A stretch of DNA of 64,000 nt from CAYXSX01 sp964467925 (GTDB lineage Bacteria > Pseudomonadota > Alphaproteobacteria > Micavibrionales > Micavibrionaceae): NCBI GenBank assembly GCA_964467925.1, contig CAYXSX010000008.1, positions 5,353 through 69,352 on the forward strand. Reading direction: 5' to 3'. The position numbers and the translations under genes are program-made. Shown one piece after another: positions 52,233-61,484 of the stretch; the first letter of the stretch is position 1, and each line of letters opens with the position of its first letter. The notes beneath the pieces were generated by a model that was given only the letters and a program-made list of their open reading frames with translations, had not been told where the DNA came from and searched no databases.

Positions 52233-53110
52233 GACTCCTCCTTCGGCGCGCGGTAAGCCGGAAAGAAAGTTTCATCGCCGCTCCCGGCGGAAAGTTCTTC
52301 ATAAACTACGCGGTCGCAAATCAGGCCGCAAACATAGCTTTGGCGCGTGGCGTTCGAAAACCCGGCTTTGAATTTCGACAGCCCGTCTTCGGGGTCGTCG
52401 CGCATTCCGACATTACTGCCGAGATCAATCAGGGTTTTGTCCTTTAAATCATCCAGCATGAATTTATAAATGCCGTAATTAGCCTGAATTTTATACCCTT
52501 CAGGCGCGCAGGCGTTCAGATGCGAAACCGCGTGATCGCCGTGTTCGAACCACAAGCTGATGGCCACAAGCGCGCCGCCCTCATCAAACGCACCGTAAGC
52601 GATCAGCCCCGGCACGAGGGCAAGGCGCTCAAAATAGGAACGGGAAAACCGCCCCAGCCCCTCGATATGATGACGCTCGACCAGCGTTTCCCAAAGCGCC
52701 ATACAGCGATTAAGATGATCGTGAAGCGCAATGCGGCGCACGGTGCATTTTTTATCCGCTATCGCAATATTGGTTTTGTGAAAGCCGTGAAATTCCAGAG
52801 GGAGTGAAGGATCATACACATAGTGAGTTTTAAAGGGGCGCACGGTATCGAAATTTTCTTCGATATTTTGCGTATCCTGCAGCGGGTCGGGAATGATGGT
52901 CGCGCTGATGATATTCTGGCCTCGCAGTGCTTGGGCGAGAGCCTCAGCATCGGAAAAACTGTGGCGCGGCGCGGCGGTAATGGCGTCTTTATACGGCGTG
53001 CCCTCGATTTCGCGAAGGCGGATATAGCCCAGCCCCTCGCCGATATTTTCAAGATCGGCAAGGCCGTCGAAACAGGCGGCGAATTCCGGCGTGTTGTAGG
53101 GATGGGTCAT
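52229..53110 (-). CDS. FemAB/GNAT-like acyltransferase
   Basis: 293 residues. The C-terminal part, LWETLVERHHIEGLGRFSRSYF, GALVAISLWFEHGDHAVSHLNA and APEGYKIQANYGIYKFMLDDLK, follows the GNAT fold of the FemAB/BioF2 type seen in exopolysaccharide clusters. It overlaps both neighbours by 4 bases. It could acylate an amino sugar; this is inferred. Confidence 0.7.
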   Translation of the reverse strand: MTHPYNTPEFAACFDGLADLENIGEGLGYIRLREIEGTPYKDAITAAPRHSFSDAEALAQALRGQNIISATIIPDPLQDTQNIEENFDTVRPFKTHYVYDPSLPLEFHGFHKTNIAIADKKCTVRRIALHDHLNRCMALWETLVERHHIEGLGRFSRSYFERLALVPGLIAYGAFDEGGALVAISLWFEHGDHAVSHLNACAPEGYKIQANYGIYKFMLDDLKDKTLIDLGSNVGMRDDPEDGLSKFKAGFSNATRQSYVCGLICDRVVYEELSAGSGDETFFPAYRAPKEES

Positions 53111-53625
53111 GGCCGCCAGTCCCCTTTGTCCAACTCCATACGGATGATATTTTTGATGACGCCGTTTTTAACCGCCGTTCCCTGCACACCGCCCCGCGGC
53201 GCAAAGCCGCAACGTTCGTATATACGCCGGGCTGGAAGATTATCCTCCAGCAGGTCGAGATAAATGCGCTCCAAGCCTAGATCGGTAAATCCGGCATGCA
53301 GCATTTGCGAAAGAGCTTTTCGCCCGTAACCTTTGCCCCGGGCGGCGACATCGGCGATAAAAATATCGAAGGCCGCCGTGGCTTCGCTGCGGTCGATATT
53401 GGAAAGCGCAATCAGGCCGATCGTCTGACCGTCGGCCATAATGATCTTGCGCACGGTCGCGGCGGCGCCGATCCAATGTGCACGCATATATTCCCGCGCC
53501 TCTTCGCGGGCGCGCGGCGTATATTCCCCGACCAGAGTATCGTACAGCGCGGGGTCATTATACCAGTCATAGACAAGGTCGAGATCGCTATGGTCAAGGT
53601 CGCGGAGTTCTACGCTCATGTTCAT
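53107..53625 (-). CDS. GNAT-family N-acetyltransferase (RimJ/RimL type)
   Basis: 172 residues from ATG 53623-53625 (53617-53619 is an alternative). FDIFIADVAARGKGYGRKALSQML contains the acetyl-CoA loop (RGKGYGR), and ERIYLDLLEDNLPARRIYERCGF is the usual GNAT ending. A longer frame to 54207 is the shadow of rmlB. First gene of the six-gene minus set, divergent from rmlB; likely acetylates an amino sugar such as a dTDP-4-amino sugar. Confidence 0.87.
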   Translation of the reverse strand: MNMSVELRDLDHSDLDLVYDWYNDPALYDTLVGEYTPRAREEAREYMRAHWIGAAATVRKIIMADGQTIGLIALSNIDRSEATAAFDIFIADVAARGKGYGRKALSQMLHAGFTDLGLERIYLDLLEDNLPARRIYERCGFAPRGGVQGTAVKNGVIKNIIRMELDKGDWRP

Positions 53626-53706
53626 CTTTTCAAAATTGACAGTGGCGCTTCGTATAAAGCTTTGAAATACTATCATATAGTATTTGCAGGCCAAAAGGAT
53701 GCGCGA

Positions 53707-54720
53707 ATGAAAATTCTTATAACGGGCGGCGCGGGATTTATCGGCACCAATCTTTGCGCCCATATTCTGGACGAGACGGATCACAGCATCGCGTGCATCG
53801 ACGCGCTGACTTACGCCGCAGATAGGGCGGCGGTAAAGGAATTCGAAAAGAACGGGCGTTATAAATTTTACAAGGCCGATATTTGCGATGCAGATACGGT
53901 TCAGGAAATTTTTAAGGGCGAAAAGCCGGACGCCGTCATGCATCTGGCCGCCGAAAGCCATGTAGACCGGTCGATCGCAGGGCCGGAGGAGTTTATCAAT
54001 ACCAATATCGCGGGCACCTATACTCTTCTGGAAGCTGCGCGCAATTATTTCGAACGTGAGAAAAAGAAGGATGCGGGCGCGTTCCGTTTTCACCATATCT
54101 CCACCGACGAGGTTTACGGCGCGCTGGGCGATACGGGGTATTTCCGAGAGGATACGCCGTATGACCCGCGCTCGCCCTATTCCGCGAGCAAGGCGGCATC
54201 GGATCATCTGGTGCGGTCATGGGCGCATACTTACGGCCTGCCTGTCGTTATCACCAATTGTTCGAATAATTACGGGCCGCATCAATACCCGGAAAAGCTT
54301 ATCCCCGTGATCATCAAAAGCGCGCTGGCCGGAAAGAAGATACCCATTTACGGGGAAGGGAAAAACGTGCGCGACTGGCTGTATGTGAAGGATCATGCGA
54401 AAGCGCTGATGCGCGTACTGGAAAACGGCGTAAACGGGGAGAGTTATAATATCGGCGGCGAAGCGGAGATCTCCAATATCGATCTGGCGCATATGATTTG
54501 CGATCTGCTTGATCAGCTAACGCCGGACAGCAAGCATAAACCGCACCGTTCGCTCATAAGTTTTGTTATAGACCGACCGGGGCATGATTACCGCTACGCG
54601 ATGGATATTAAAAAAATCCGTAAGGAAATCGGCTGGGAACCGGAAACGACGCTGGAGGCGGGCATCCTGCAAACCATCAAATGGTATCTGGCGAATCCGG
54701 AATTTTTGAACAGGAGCTAA
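53707..54720 (+). CDS. rmlB: dTDP-glucose 4,6-dehydratase
   Basis: 337 residues. NAD-binding TGGAGFIG (6-13), catalytic TDE in ISTDEVYGAL (T133, D134, E135), and YSASK (Y158, K162). VVITNCSNNYGPHQYPEKLIP and GKNVRDWLYVKDH are typical of RmlB. It makes dTDP-4-keto-6-deoxyglucose. Divergent from the GNAT gene and convergent with the DegT-rmlA pair. No RmlC or RmlD is present. Confidence 0.95.
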   Translation: MKILITGGAGFIGTNLCAHILDETDHSIACIDALTYAADRAAVKEFEKNGRYKFYKADICDADTVQEIFKGEKPDAVMHLAAESHVDRSIAGPEEFINTNIAGTYTLLEAARNYFEREKKKDAGAFRFHHISTDEVYGALGDTGYFREDTPYDPRSPYSASKAASDHLVRSWAHTYGLPVVITNCSNNYGPHQYPEKLIPVIIKSALAGKKIPIYGEGKNVRDWLYVKDHAKALMRVLENGVNGESYNIGGEAEISNIDLAHMICDLLDQLTPDSKHKPHRSLISFVIDRPGHDYRYAMDIKKIRKEIGWEPETTLEAGILQTIKWYLANPEFLNRS

Positions 54721-54722
54721 AT

Positions 54723-54799
54723 GTCATCCTGAAGCGCTCGCGCTGAAGGATCTCACGCAGTTGACACCAGATCCTTCAGGCATTCGCCTTCAGGATGAC
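54723..54799. repeat. Intergenic palindromic repeat, copy C
   Basis: GTCATCCTGAAG at the left end is mirrored by CTTCAGGATGAC at 54788-54799, and GAAGGATCT by AGATCCTTC inside. It lies between the convergent rmlB and DegT genes, where it could also act as a two-way terminator. The best-preserved member of the family seen in this window. Confidence 0.8.
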
Positions 54800-54804
54800 G
54801 GCAT

Positions 54805-55905
54805 TCAGGTAGAATTTTCCCGCATATGGGTGAGCAGGGCTTCGCACACCTTATCGATATCCTCATCGCTTAGGTCACGGAAACAAGGCAGACCGGTCGT
54901 ATGGGCGGCGAGATGTTCGCTGACCGGAAGACCGGTTCGGGCGGCGTTTTGATATAACGGTTCGCGGTGACAACCCTGCCGCCAGCTATGGCGCACGGCA
55001 ACGCCGAGCTCTGCCATTCGCGCGGGGTTTACTGGTGCCTTCGTTTCAATGATGCAGGATGAATTGAAACGCAACGTACCGTATCCCGGTCTTAGTGTTA
55101 CCATGTGTTCGTTTTCAAGATTTTCATGGTACCGTTTTGCCACCCGCATGAAGTCGCGCGCGGTTTCATCCCACTCATCGAGCGAGGTCAAAGCCACGGC
55201 GGCGTGATATTCGCTCATTTTTGAATTACCGCTGGCCCGGCTCACGCCCGCTGGATGCAGCAGGTCGAAATTGCTCATCTCACGCACGCGGGTGTTAAAT
55301 TCCGCGTTTTTATAAAGCAGCAAACCGCCCTCGCCCGCGTTCAGAACTTTGGTCGCGTGCAGGCTGAGCGTTGAGATTACCTTATCGGAAATTTTCACCT
55401 CCAGCGGGGAAACGGCAGCAGCATCGATCAGGACGGCAATTCCGGTTTCGTCCATAAAGGCTTCCCAAGCCGTCACATCCAGCGGCAGGCCAAACGGCGC
55501 GACAGGAAGGACAAGCGAAACCGGGCCGGGGCATTTGTCCAGCGCAGCGCGGGGAATATCCGGCGTTATCGCCCAGCTTACCGGATCGACATCGACAAAA
55601 AACGGCCTCAAACCACAGCGCGTAACCGCCTGCGCCGTGGCGATAAACGTCCATGAGGGCAAGATCACGTAACTTTCAGGGGGCAAGTCCAGCGCGGCAA
55701 TCGCCAGCTCCATGATGGCCGTGCCGTTGGAGGCGGTAACAACATCGCCTTCCGCGATATCAACCCATCCCGCGAAACGCTTTTCGAACGTGCGAACCAG
55801 CGGACCGAGATTAGTATAATACCGGTTTTCATCGATCTGACGTAAGTAAGTAAGCAAAGAATCGGCAGAAGGGAGTTTTGGCTTGGCGGTCGGGATCATG
55901 ATCAC
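54805..55905 (-). CDS. DegT/DnrJ/EryC1-family sugar aminotransferase
   Basis: 366 residues. TASNGTAIMELAIAALDL (PLP phosphate region), ILPSWTFIATAQAVTRCGLRPFFVDVD, IAVLIDAAAVSPLEV and the PLP lysine in LSLHATKVLNAGEGGLL. It would aminate the dTDP-4-keto-6-deoxy sugar (or an isomer) from RmlB. It overlaps rmlA by 4 bases. Confidence 0.92.
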   Translation of the reverse strand: MIMIPTAKPKLPSADSLLTYLRQIDENRYYTNLGPLVRTFEKRFAGWVDIAEGDVVTASNGTAIMELAIAALDLPPESYVILPSWTFIATAQAVTRCGLRPFFVDVDPVSWAITPDIPRAALDKCPGPVSLVLPVAPFGLPLDVTAWEAFMDETGIAVLIDAAAVSPLEVKISDKVISTLSLHATKVLNAGEGGLLLYKNAEFNTRVREMSNFDLLHPAGVSRASGNSKMSEYHAAVALTSLDEWDETARDFMRVAKRYHENLENEHMVTLRPGYGTLRFNSSCIIETKAPVNPARMAELGVAVRHSWRQGCHREPLYQNAARTGLPVSEHLAAHTTGLPCFRDLSDEDIDKVCEALLTHMRENST

Positions 55906-56783
55906 GTCCCGAGCAAGTTCTTAAGATAATCGCTGTAGCTGTTATTGCCGATTTTAGCGATCAGGCCCTCAAGCTGGGAGCGGTTGATGAATTTCTGGAT
56001 ATAGGCGATTTCCTCAAGACAGGCGACCTTGATGCCCTGCCGCTCTTCCAGAATCTGGATGTACTGGCCCGCCTTCATCATCGCTTCGGTCGTTCCGGTA
56101 TCGAGCCACGCATAGCCGCGCGGCATGCGGTAGACCTCAAGCCTGCCCTCCTCATGATAAAGGGAAAGCAGGTCCATAATTTCAAGCTCGCCGCGGGCGG
56201 AGGGTTTAAGACTCGCCGCCTTCTCCGCCACGTCGCTGTCGAAATGATATAGGCCCGAAACCGCCCATGGCGATTTGGGGTTTTGCGGCTTTTCCTCCAG
56301 TGATATTACGCGACCTTGTGTATCGTAATTGGCGACACCAAAACGTTGCGGGTCTTTTACGCTGTAGGAAAAGGCACTCGCACCCTTATGTTCCTTGTCC
56401 ATATAATATTCAAGAAAGGTTACAAGACCGGAGCCGTAAAAAATGTTATCCCCCAGCGCCATAGTGACGGGATCATCGCCAATAAAATTGCGCCCGATGA
56501 TAAACGCCTCGGGCAGGCCGCGCGGCTCGTCCTGAATCTCATAGGAAAATTTCATGCCCAGATGCGAACCGTCGCCTAGAAGCCGCTGAAAAAGATGAAG
56601 GTCATAGTCTTTGACGATAATCAAAACCTCGCGGATACCCAGCAGCATGAAAATCGAAAGCGGGTAGTAAATCAGCGGCTTATCATAGACGGGTAAAAGC
56701 TGCTTCGTCACCACGCGCGTCATGGGATAAAGCCGTGTACCATTGCCGCCCGCCAGTATGATGCCCTTACGATTTCCCGCCAT
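55902..56783 (-). CDS. rmlA: Glucose-1-phosphate thymidylyltransferase
   Basis: 293 residues. Nucleotidyltransferase signature GIILAGGNGTRLYPMT with KQLLPVYDKPLIYYPLS; FSYEIQDEPRGLPEAFIIG, MALGDNIFYG and AWLDTGTTEAMM complete the family pattern. It makes dTDP-glucose for RmlB. It starts the rmlA-DegT unit. Confidence 0.96.
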   Translation of the reverse strand: MAGNRKGIILAGGNGTRLYPMTRVVTKQLLPVYDKPLIYYPLSIFMLLGIREVLIIVKDYDLHLFQRLLGDGSHLGMKFSYEIQDEPRGLPEAFIIGRNFIGDDPVTMALGDNIFYGSGLVTFLEYYMDKEHKGASAFSYSVKDPQRFGVANYDTQGRVISLEEKPQNPKSPWAVSGLYHFDSDVAEKAASLKPSARGELEIMDLLSLYHEEGRLEVYRMPRGYAWLDTGTTEAMMKAGQYIQILEERQGIKVACLEEIAYIQKFINRSQLEGLIAKIGNNSYSDYLKNLLGT

Positions 56784-56867
56784 GTCCTGATAACTCCGTT
56801 AGAATTCCTGATCCGGATGTGCCATCCTTACCAGATAAGTATATTTTAAAAACCGGAACGGCCAAAG

Positions 56868-58151
56868 ATGAAACATAATCAATTCACATTGCTGGGCGAA
56901 AAACGCTTCTTGCCCCTGTTCATCACGCAGTTTCTGGGGGCATTTCACGATAATTTGTTCAAAAACGCGCTTGTCGTACTGCTACTCTACGGGATCGGCA
57001 TGGAAAGGCCGGAAAACCCGGAAGTTTTGGTGACGCTGGCCACAGGACTATTTATCCTGCCCTTCGTGCTGTTTTCCGCGCTGGGTGGGCAGCTGGCGGA
57101 TAAATTTGATAAGCGCAACGTGATAATGGCCGTCAAGCTGGCGGAAATCGGCATCGCTTTGCTCGGCAGCGCGGCGCTTCTTGCTGGTTCGGTTTCGCTG
57201 TCTTTTGTGGCGCTATTTGCGCTCGGCGCACAATCGGCTCTGTTCGGGCCCAGCAAATACTCCATCCTGCCGCAGCATTTGAAAACGGGAGAGCTAATCG
57301 CGGGAAACGCGCTTTTGAATACGGGAACGTTCCTTGCGATTTTAACCGGAACCATTGCCGGAATGGTTCTGGTGGCGATGGAAAATGGGATATGGATTGT
57401 TTCGGCATTTCTTTTGATTTGCGCCTTTCTTGGTTATGCCGCCTGCCGCCTTATCCCTTCCGCCCTGCCCAAGGCGCAGGCTTTAAAACTCGACCTTAAC
57501 CCTGTGACCGAAACACTTGCCATTTTGCGCCAGACATTTTCGCAAGGAAACAAAGTGGTTCTGGCCGTATTGGGCGTGGCATGGTTTTACTTTCTGGGCG
57601 GCATGTTCATAGCGCAGATGCCCAATTATACGAGCGGCACTCTGCATGCGGACGAGCATATTCTCGCCTTCCTGCTCGTGGTATTTTCCATCGGCATTGC
57701 GATGGGAGGGCTTTTAAACAACCGGCTTTTGCGGGGAAAAATCGAGGCGCGGCTGGTGCCGCCTGCCATTTGGGGCATCACGCTTTTTTCCACCGACCTT
57801 TATTTTGCGAGCGGTGCAACATCGGCAAACACGGGCGATCCGCTTGCGCTTTCGGTGTTTATAAACGATCCAGCGCATTGGCGGGTGATTATCGATCTTG
57901 CCCTGATCTCAGTATGCGGAGGGCTGTTTGTCGTACCGCTCAATACCATCATTCAGCATTTCACGGATAGTAAAATCCGAGCCCGCATCGTGGCGGGCAG
58001 CGCGATTATGAACGCGCTTTTCGTCGTGGGATCGTCGGTGTTTTCGATTGCACTTCTGTTGGCAGGGCTGGAAATCCGCGAGCTATTCCTTACCTTTGCC
58101 GGTGTGAATGCACTGGTAGGGGTTTATCTTTATAAACGTCTAAATCAATGA
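56868..58151 (+). CDS. MFS transporter, LplT-like
   Basis: 427 residues, about 12 membrane helices. LLGEKRFLPLFITQFLGAFHDN at the start, GGQLADKFDKRNVIMAVKLAEI and LFGPSKYSILPQHLKTGELIAGN are hallmarks of the LplT lysophospholipid transporter family. In several bacteria this domain is fused to acyltransferase and acyl-ACP synthetase domains (Aas); those are absent. Divergent from rmlA. Confidence 0.88.
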   Translation: MKHNQFTLLGEKRFLPLFITQFLGAFHDNLFKNALVVLLLYGIGMERPENPEVLVTLATGLFILPFVLFSALGGQLADKFDKRNVIMAVKLAEIGIALLGSAALLAGSVSLSFVALFALGAQSALFGPSKYSILPQHLKTGELIAGNALLNTGTFLAILTGTIAGMVLVAMENGIWIVSAFLLICAFLGYAACRLIPSALPKAQALKLDLNPVTETLAILRQTFSQGNKVVLAVLGVAWFYFLGGMFIAQMPNYTSGTLHADEHILAFLLVVFSIGIAMGGLLNNRLLRGKIEARLVPPAIWGITLFSTDLYFASGATSANTGDPLALSVFINDPAHWRVIIDLALISVCGGLFVVPLNTIIQHFTDSKIRARIVAGSAIMNALFVVGSSVFSIALLLAGLEIRELFLTFAGVNALVGVYLYKRLNQ

Positions 58152-58299
58152 CATCAGAAATTTGATGCCGTAACCCAGCGTGAGCACGGTCAACAGGCTG
58201 GGGCGCCCCAGAGCCAATGAACCAGAGCTGGAATGGGCGGCTATCGAACAGCCGTTTGAGAAAATAAAGGATGGCCGCCATAATGCCGGTTAAAACCAT
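58140..58299 (-). pseudogene. Remnant of a small membrane protein (frameshifted)
   Basis: On the minus strand an ATG at 58297-58299 opens MVLTGIMAAILYFLKRLFDS; a different frame then reads AAHSSSGSLALGRPSLLTVLT and GYGIKFLMSLI to a stop at 58140-58142. Together they look like two helices of one small protein broken by a frameshift near 58235-58245. It overlaps the MFS 3' end by 12 bases. Weak evidence. Confidence 0.35.
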
Positions 58300-58344
58300 C
58301 GCCACGCGTCAAGTGCAATCGGCCTATCCGTTCCCGGCTTGAGC

Positions 58345-59802
58345 CTAGGCTCTAACCTTGCGGTTAAACTGCGGAATAAGGCTTCCCAGCAGCATGCCGA
58401 CAATCGCCGTACCCAGACCGGCAAGTTGCGGTGGCACGAGGAGCGGGTTGCCCGCCGCTGTCAGATGCACGTTGAGGTATTCCAGCGAAGACCATGTCAT
58501 GACACCGAAGGCAATGGACATCAGTGCACCCGCATTGGTCGCCTTTTTCCAGTACACACCGAATGCGAGCGGCACGAAGGCGCCGCAAAGTGTAACAAGA
58601 TAGGCATTTTCCACCATTTCGAAAATGCTCAAGCCTGCAGAAGTACTGAGATATGCATAGGCCAGAACAAGCAGACCGAAAGAGAAGACACAAAGACGCA
58701 GAGTAAGTAGAAGATGCTTATCATCAAGCTTAAAGGTGTCTTTTAAAATGTTCTCGGCCAGAATGGCGGAAGGGGCCAGAAGCGTACCGGAAGCGGTCGA
58801 CATAATGGCGGAGAGAAGTGCGCCGAAGAACAGGACTTGCACGAATATCGGCACATCGTTCAGGATGAATTCCGGCAGAATTCTCTGATAATCACCGTCA
58901 GGCCCCATATGGGTCGCCAGCAAATTGGGGTCAAGCATTGTAGCGCCGTAGGCGATAAAGATCGGCACGAAACAAAATAAGATGTAGAACGTACCGCCAA
59001 TAACGGTACCGCGCACAGCGGTCTTTTCATCTTTGGCGGACATCACGCGCTGGAATACGTCCTGTTGCGGGATAGAACCAAGCGCCAGCGTTACAAACGC
59101 CCCAATGAACCCCATAATGGCTACCGCGTCCATTTCAGGCCAGAAATCAAATTTGTTATTGGCCGAAGCGTGGTTCACCACCTCCATAAAACCGCCATCA
59201 AGACGATCGGAAATCAGCCAGGCCACAACCAAAAGACCCGCCAGAATCGTCATCATCTGAATAAAGTCCATGATAGCGACGGAGAACATACCGCCATAAA
59301 TGGTATAAAGCATGACCACGGCAAGGCCGATAACCATGCCGAGATTAAGAGAAATCGCTTCGTGCGACACGAGGTTTATGGTCAAACCAAGCGCCACAAT
59401 CTGCGCCGATACCCAGCCCAGATAACTGATGCAAATAGCCAGTGATACCAGCGTTTCCACCGTCTTGCCGTAGCGCTGGCGGAAGAAGTCACCAATGGTC
59501 AGGAGCTTCATGCGGTAAAGTCGCGCGGCAAAGAAAACACCGACGAAAACAAGACAAAGACCGGCACCGAACGGATCGGCCACGATGCCGCCCAGCCCCT
59601 CTTCCATAAAGGTGGCAGGCATGCCGAGTACAGCCTCGGAACCAAACCATGTCGCGAAGACGGTGGCGATCGTAATATAAATTGGGAGAGAACGCCCGGC
59701 GAGAATGTAATCCGTAGAGTTTCTGACGCGCAGCGCGGCATAAAGACCGATACCGACAGAAATGACTATATAAAGAATAACAAAAATGCTAAGCGTGTTC
59801 AT
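58345..59802 (-). CDS. Sodium/solute symporter (SSS family)
   Basis: 485 residues from ATG 59800-59802, about 13 membrane helices. YIVISVGIGLYAALRVRNSTDYILAGRSLP, ATWFGSEAVLGMPATFMEEGLGG, and IYGGMFSVAIMDFIQMM are typical of the SSS family (PutP/PanF-like); GSIPQQDVFQRVMSAKDEK is also conserved. The substrate cannot be told. It lies 56 bp after the decarboxylase gene on the same strand, so an amine or amino acid is possible. Confidence 0.9.
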   Translation of the reverse strand: MNTLSIFVILYIVISVGIGLYAALRVRNSTDYILAGRSLPIYITIATVFATWFGSEAVLGMPATFMEEGLGGIVADPFGAGLCLVFVGVFFAARLYRMKLLTIGDFFRQRYGKTVETLVSLAICISYLGWVSAQIVALGLTINLVSHEAISLNLGMVIGLAVVMLYTIYGGMFSVAIMDFIQMMTILAGLLVVAWLISDRLDGGFMEVVNHASANNKFDFWPEMDAVAIMGFIGAFVTLALGSIPQQDVFQRVMSAKDEKTAVRGTVIGGTFYILFCFVPIFIAYGATMLDPNLLATHMGPDGDYQRILPEFILNDVPIFVQVLFFGALLSAIMSTASGTLLAPSAILAENILKDTFKLDDKHLLLTLRLCVFSFGLLVLAYAYLSTSAGLSIFEMVENAYLVTLCGAFVPLAFGVYWKKATNAGALMSIAFGVMTWSSLEYLNVHLTAAGNPLLVPPQLAGLGTAIVGMLLGSLIPQFNRKVRA

Positions 59803-59858
59803 GTGCAAATACCCCCCCTCATACAAGCTATTACAAGCGAATCAGAGGATTCGCATTG

Positions 59859-61139
59859 TTATAACTGTACAAACTGGATTGCTTCTTCGCTACAGCTTTC
59901 TTCTTCTACGATAACTTTTTGCACCGAACCGAAACCGTTGAAATCGGTACGGGACACTTCGCCGTAGGCGCCGAGTTGCTCGAGTCTGATCCAGTCGCCC
60001 ACTTTAATGTCGGCGGGAAGCATGAAAGGACCTTTCATCATGTCAACGGAGTCGCAAGTCGGACCGGCAAAACGGAATGCTTTCAACGGACCGTTATAGG
60101 AACGCTCTTCGCGGCGGATCAGCTTTGCCGGATAGGGCAGGCCGATAGAACCACCAGCCTCAAACATGCCGCCGTAAGTACCGTCGTTAAGATACAGCAG
60201 ATCGTCTTTGCGGCCCTCAACGCGCACGACAAGAGATCCGGCGCAAGCGACAAGGCCGCGACCCACTTCGCAAAGAAGCTCAAGATCGTCCAGTTCGTTG
60301 GCGCTGATCGCCTGAGCAATCGCTTTTGTATAGGCATTGACAGGGGGAACGGGCTCGGCTGTATCGAGCTCGGCAGGGAAACCGCCCCCAACATCAAGAA
60401 CTTCAACACTTACACCGCTCTCGGCAATCGCTTTGGCGGCATGGCCCACGGCTTTTGTGTAAACCATCGGATCATCGCATTGCGTACCGACGTGGAAGCT
60501 CAGGCCCAGTTTCGTACAGTACGGACGGCACAGACGAAGCAGCTCAGCCGCTTCTGCGGGCTTCGCACCGAATTTGCTGGAAAAGTCTGTGGCCACATCG
60601 GAGCCCGGCTTATCCTTGGGAATAGCCATCCGGACAAACAGCTCAAGATCAGGCGCTGCATTGGTTTCGTGCAGAATCTTATCCAGCTCGTCCGCGTAAT
60701 CCAGAACGAAAGCCCGCACGCCGTGATTGATATAGGCTTCGCGAATCGCTTCTGGCGCCTTAATCGGATGCATAAAATAGATTTTCGCATCTGGGAACAG
60801 ACGCTTGATCAGTCTGACTTCGCCAATGGAGGCCACGTCGAAACGGCGCACGCCGCCCTTGTACATGGCTTTGAGAAAGATTTCGTCCGGATTGCATTTG
60901 ACAGCATACAATACGTGGCCTGTGAATGCCTTCGTAAATTCACGTGCTCTTTGCATCAGGCGGCCCGGATTAAGGATCGGCATCGGCACGGCAGGGCTAA
61001 GTTCGCGGATATATTCATCCGTAACATCCTGATGAATATGAGCGGCTACGCTACCATATGGCAGAAGCTGATCGTGTGAAAGGGAGAATGTGTGTATGGA
61101 GGCCTTTTGGCCGCCTTGATAAAGGTCGTCGGTCATCAA
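59859..61139 (-). CDS. Ornithine/lysine decarboxylase, fold type III
   Basis: 426 residues. PLP lysine K81 in HVLYAVKCNPDEIF; FHVGTQCDDPMVY; phosphate-binding VEVLDVGGGFPAE; LLCEVGRGLVACAG; active-site Cys in FAGPTCDSVDMM and the C-terminal LGAYGEVSRTDFNGF. It would make putrescine or cadaverine. Starts are MMTDDLY or the second Met. Followed by the symporter gene. Confidence 0.9.
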   Translation of the reverse strand: MMTDDLYQGGQKASIHTFSLSHDQLLPYGSVAAHIHQDVTDEYIRELSPAVPMPILNPGRLMQRAREFTKAFTGHVLYAVKCNPDEIFLKAMYKGGVRRFDVASIGEVRLIKRLFPDAKIYFMHPIKAPEAIREAYINHGVRAFVLDYADELDKILHETNAAPDLELFVRMAIPKDKPGSDVATDFSSKFGAKPAEAAELLRLCRPYCTKLGLSFHVGTQCDDPMVYTKAVGHAAKAIAESGVSVEVLDVGGGFPAELDTAEPVPPVNAYTKAIAQAISANELDDLELLCEVGRGLVACAGSLVVRVEGRKDDLLYLNDGTYGGMFEAGGSIGLPYPAKLIRREERSYNGPLKAFRFAGPTCDSVDMMKGPFMLPADIKVGDWIRLEQLGAYGEVSRTDFNGFGSVQKVIVEEESCSEEAIQFVQL

Positions 61140-61484
61140 CGGTAAACCCCATGCTAAAGGAGGCAGAGCCTCGAGTTAACTACAAGATAAACGTCGTTGC
61201 ATAACCAACTATCGGGCCATAGGCACGTGCGTATTTTCACTATGCGCTATTATTGTGGAAAATTCAAGTGTTTTTTTCGTGGCACTTCAAATAGTTGTGC
61301 GTAACGCTGTGGATTAAAAACGGCCCTCACAGCCACTTTTGGAAAGCTAGAATCACTGCCACTGAGTTTGCCACCACATTTTGAGAATATTTTTTTGAGA
61401 AAACAGTTTCAAAAAAAATTTTGGAACCCTTTCTTATATATTTAGGCGTAGGTGAAGGTGGACAACGAATGAAAGGAGAAACCC
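61140..61484. other. Divergent intergenic region upstream of the decarboxylase and DUF1328-like genes
   Basis: 345 bp, AT-rich with A and T runs, no gene seen. It should hold promoters for both directions. GGAAC at 61423 followed by CGTA at 61447 is a loose match to a general-stress sigma (EcfG) promoter, but the spacing is too long. Confidence 0.6.

Noticed and set aside
53626..54207. N-terminal extension of the GNAT gene in the same frame
   Set aside because: It is antisense to rmlB and passes through the divergent promoter region; the GNAT domain starts at 53625.
59919..61079. A 386-codon open frame antisense to the ornithine-type decarboxylase
   Set aside because: The decarboxylase frame has full motifs; the antisense frame has none.
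61423..61450. A general-stress (EcfG-type) promoter before the DUF1328-like gene
   Set aside because: GGAAC and CGTA are present, but the spacer is 19 bases and the -10 is not CGTT.
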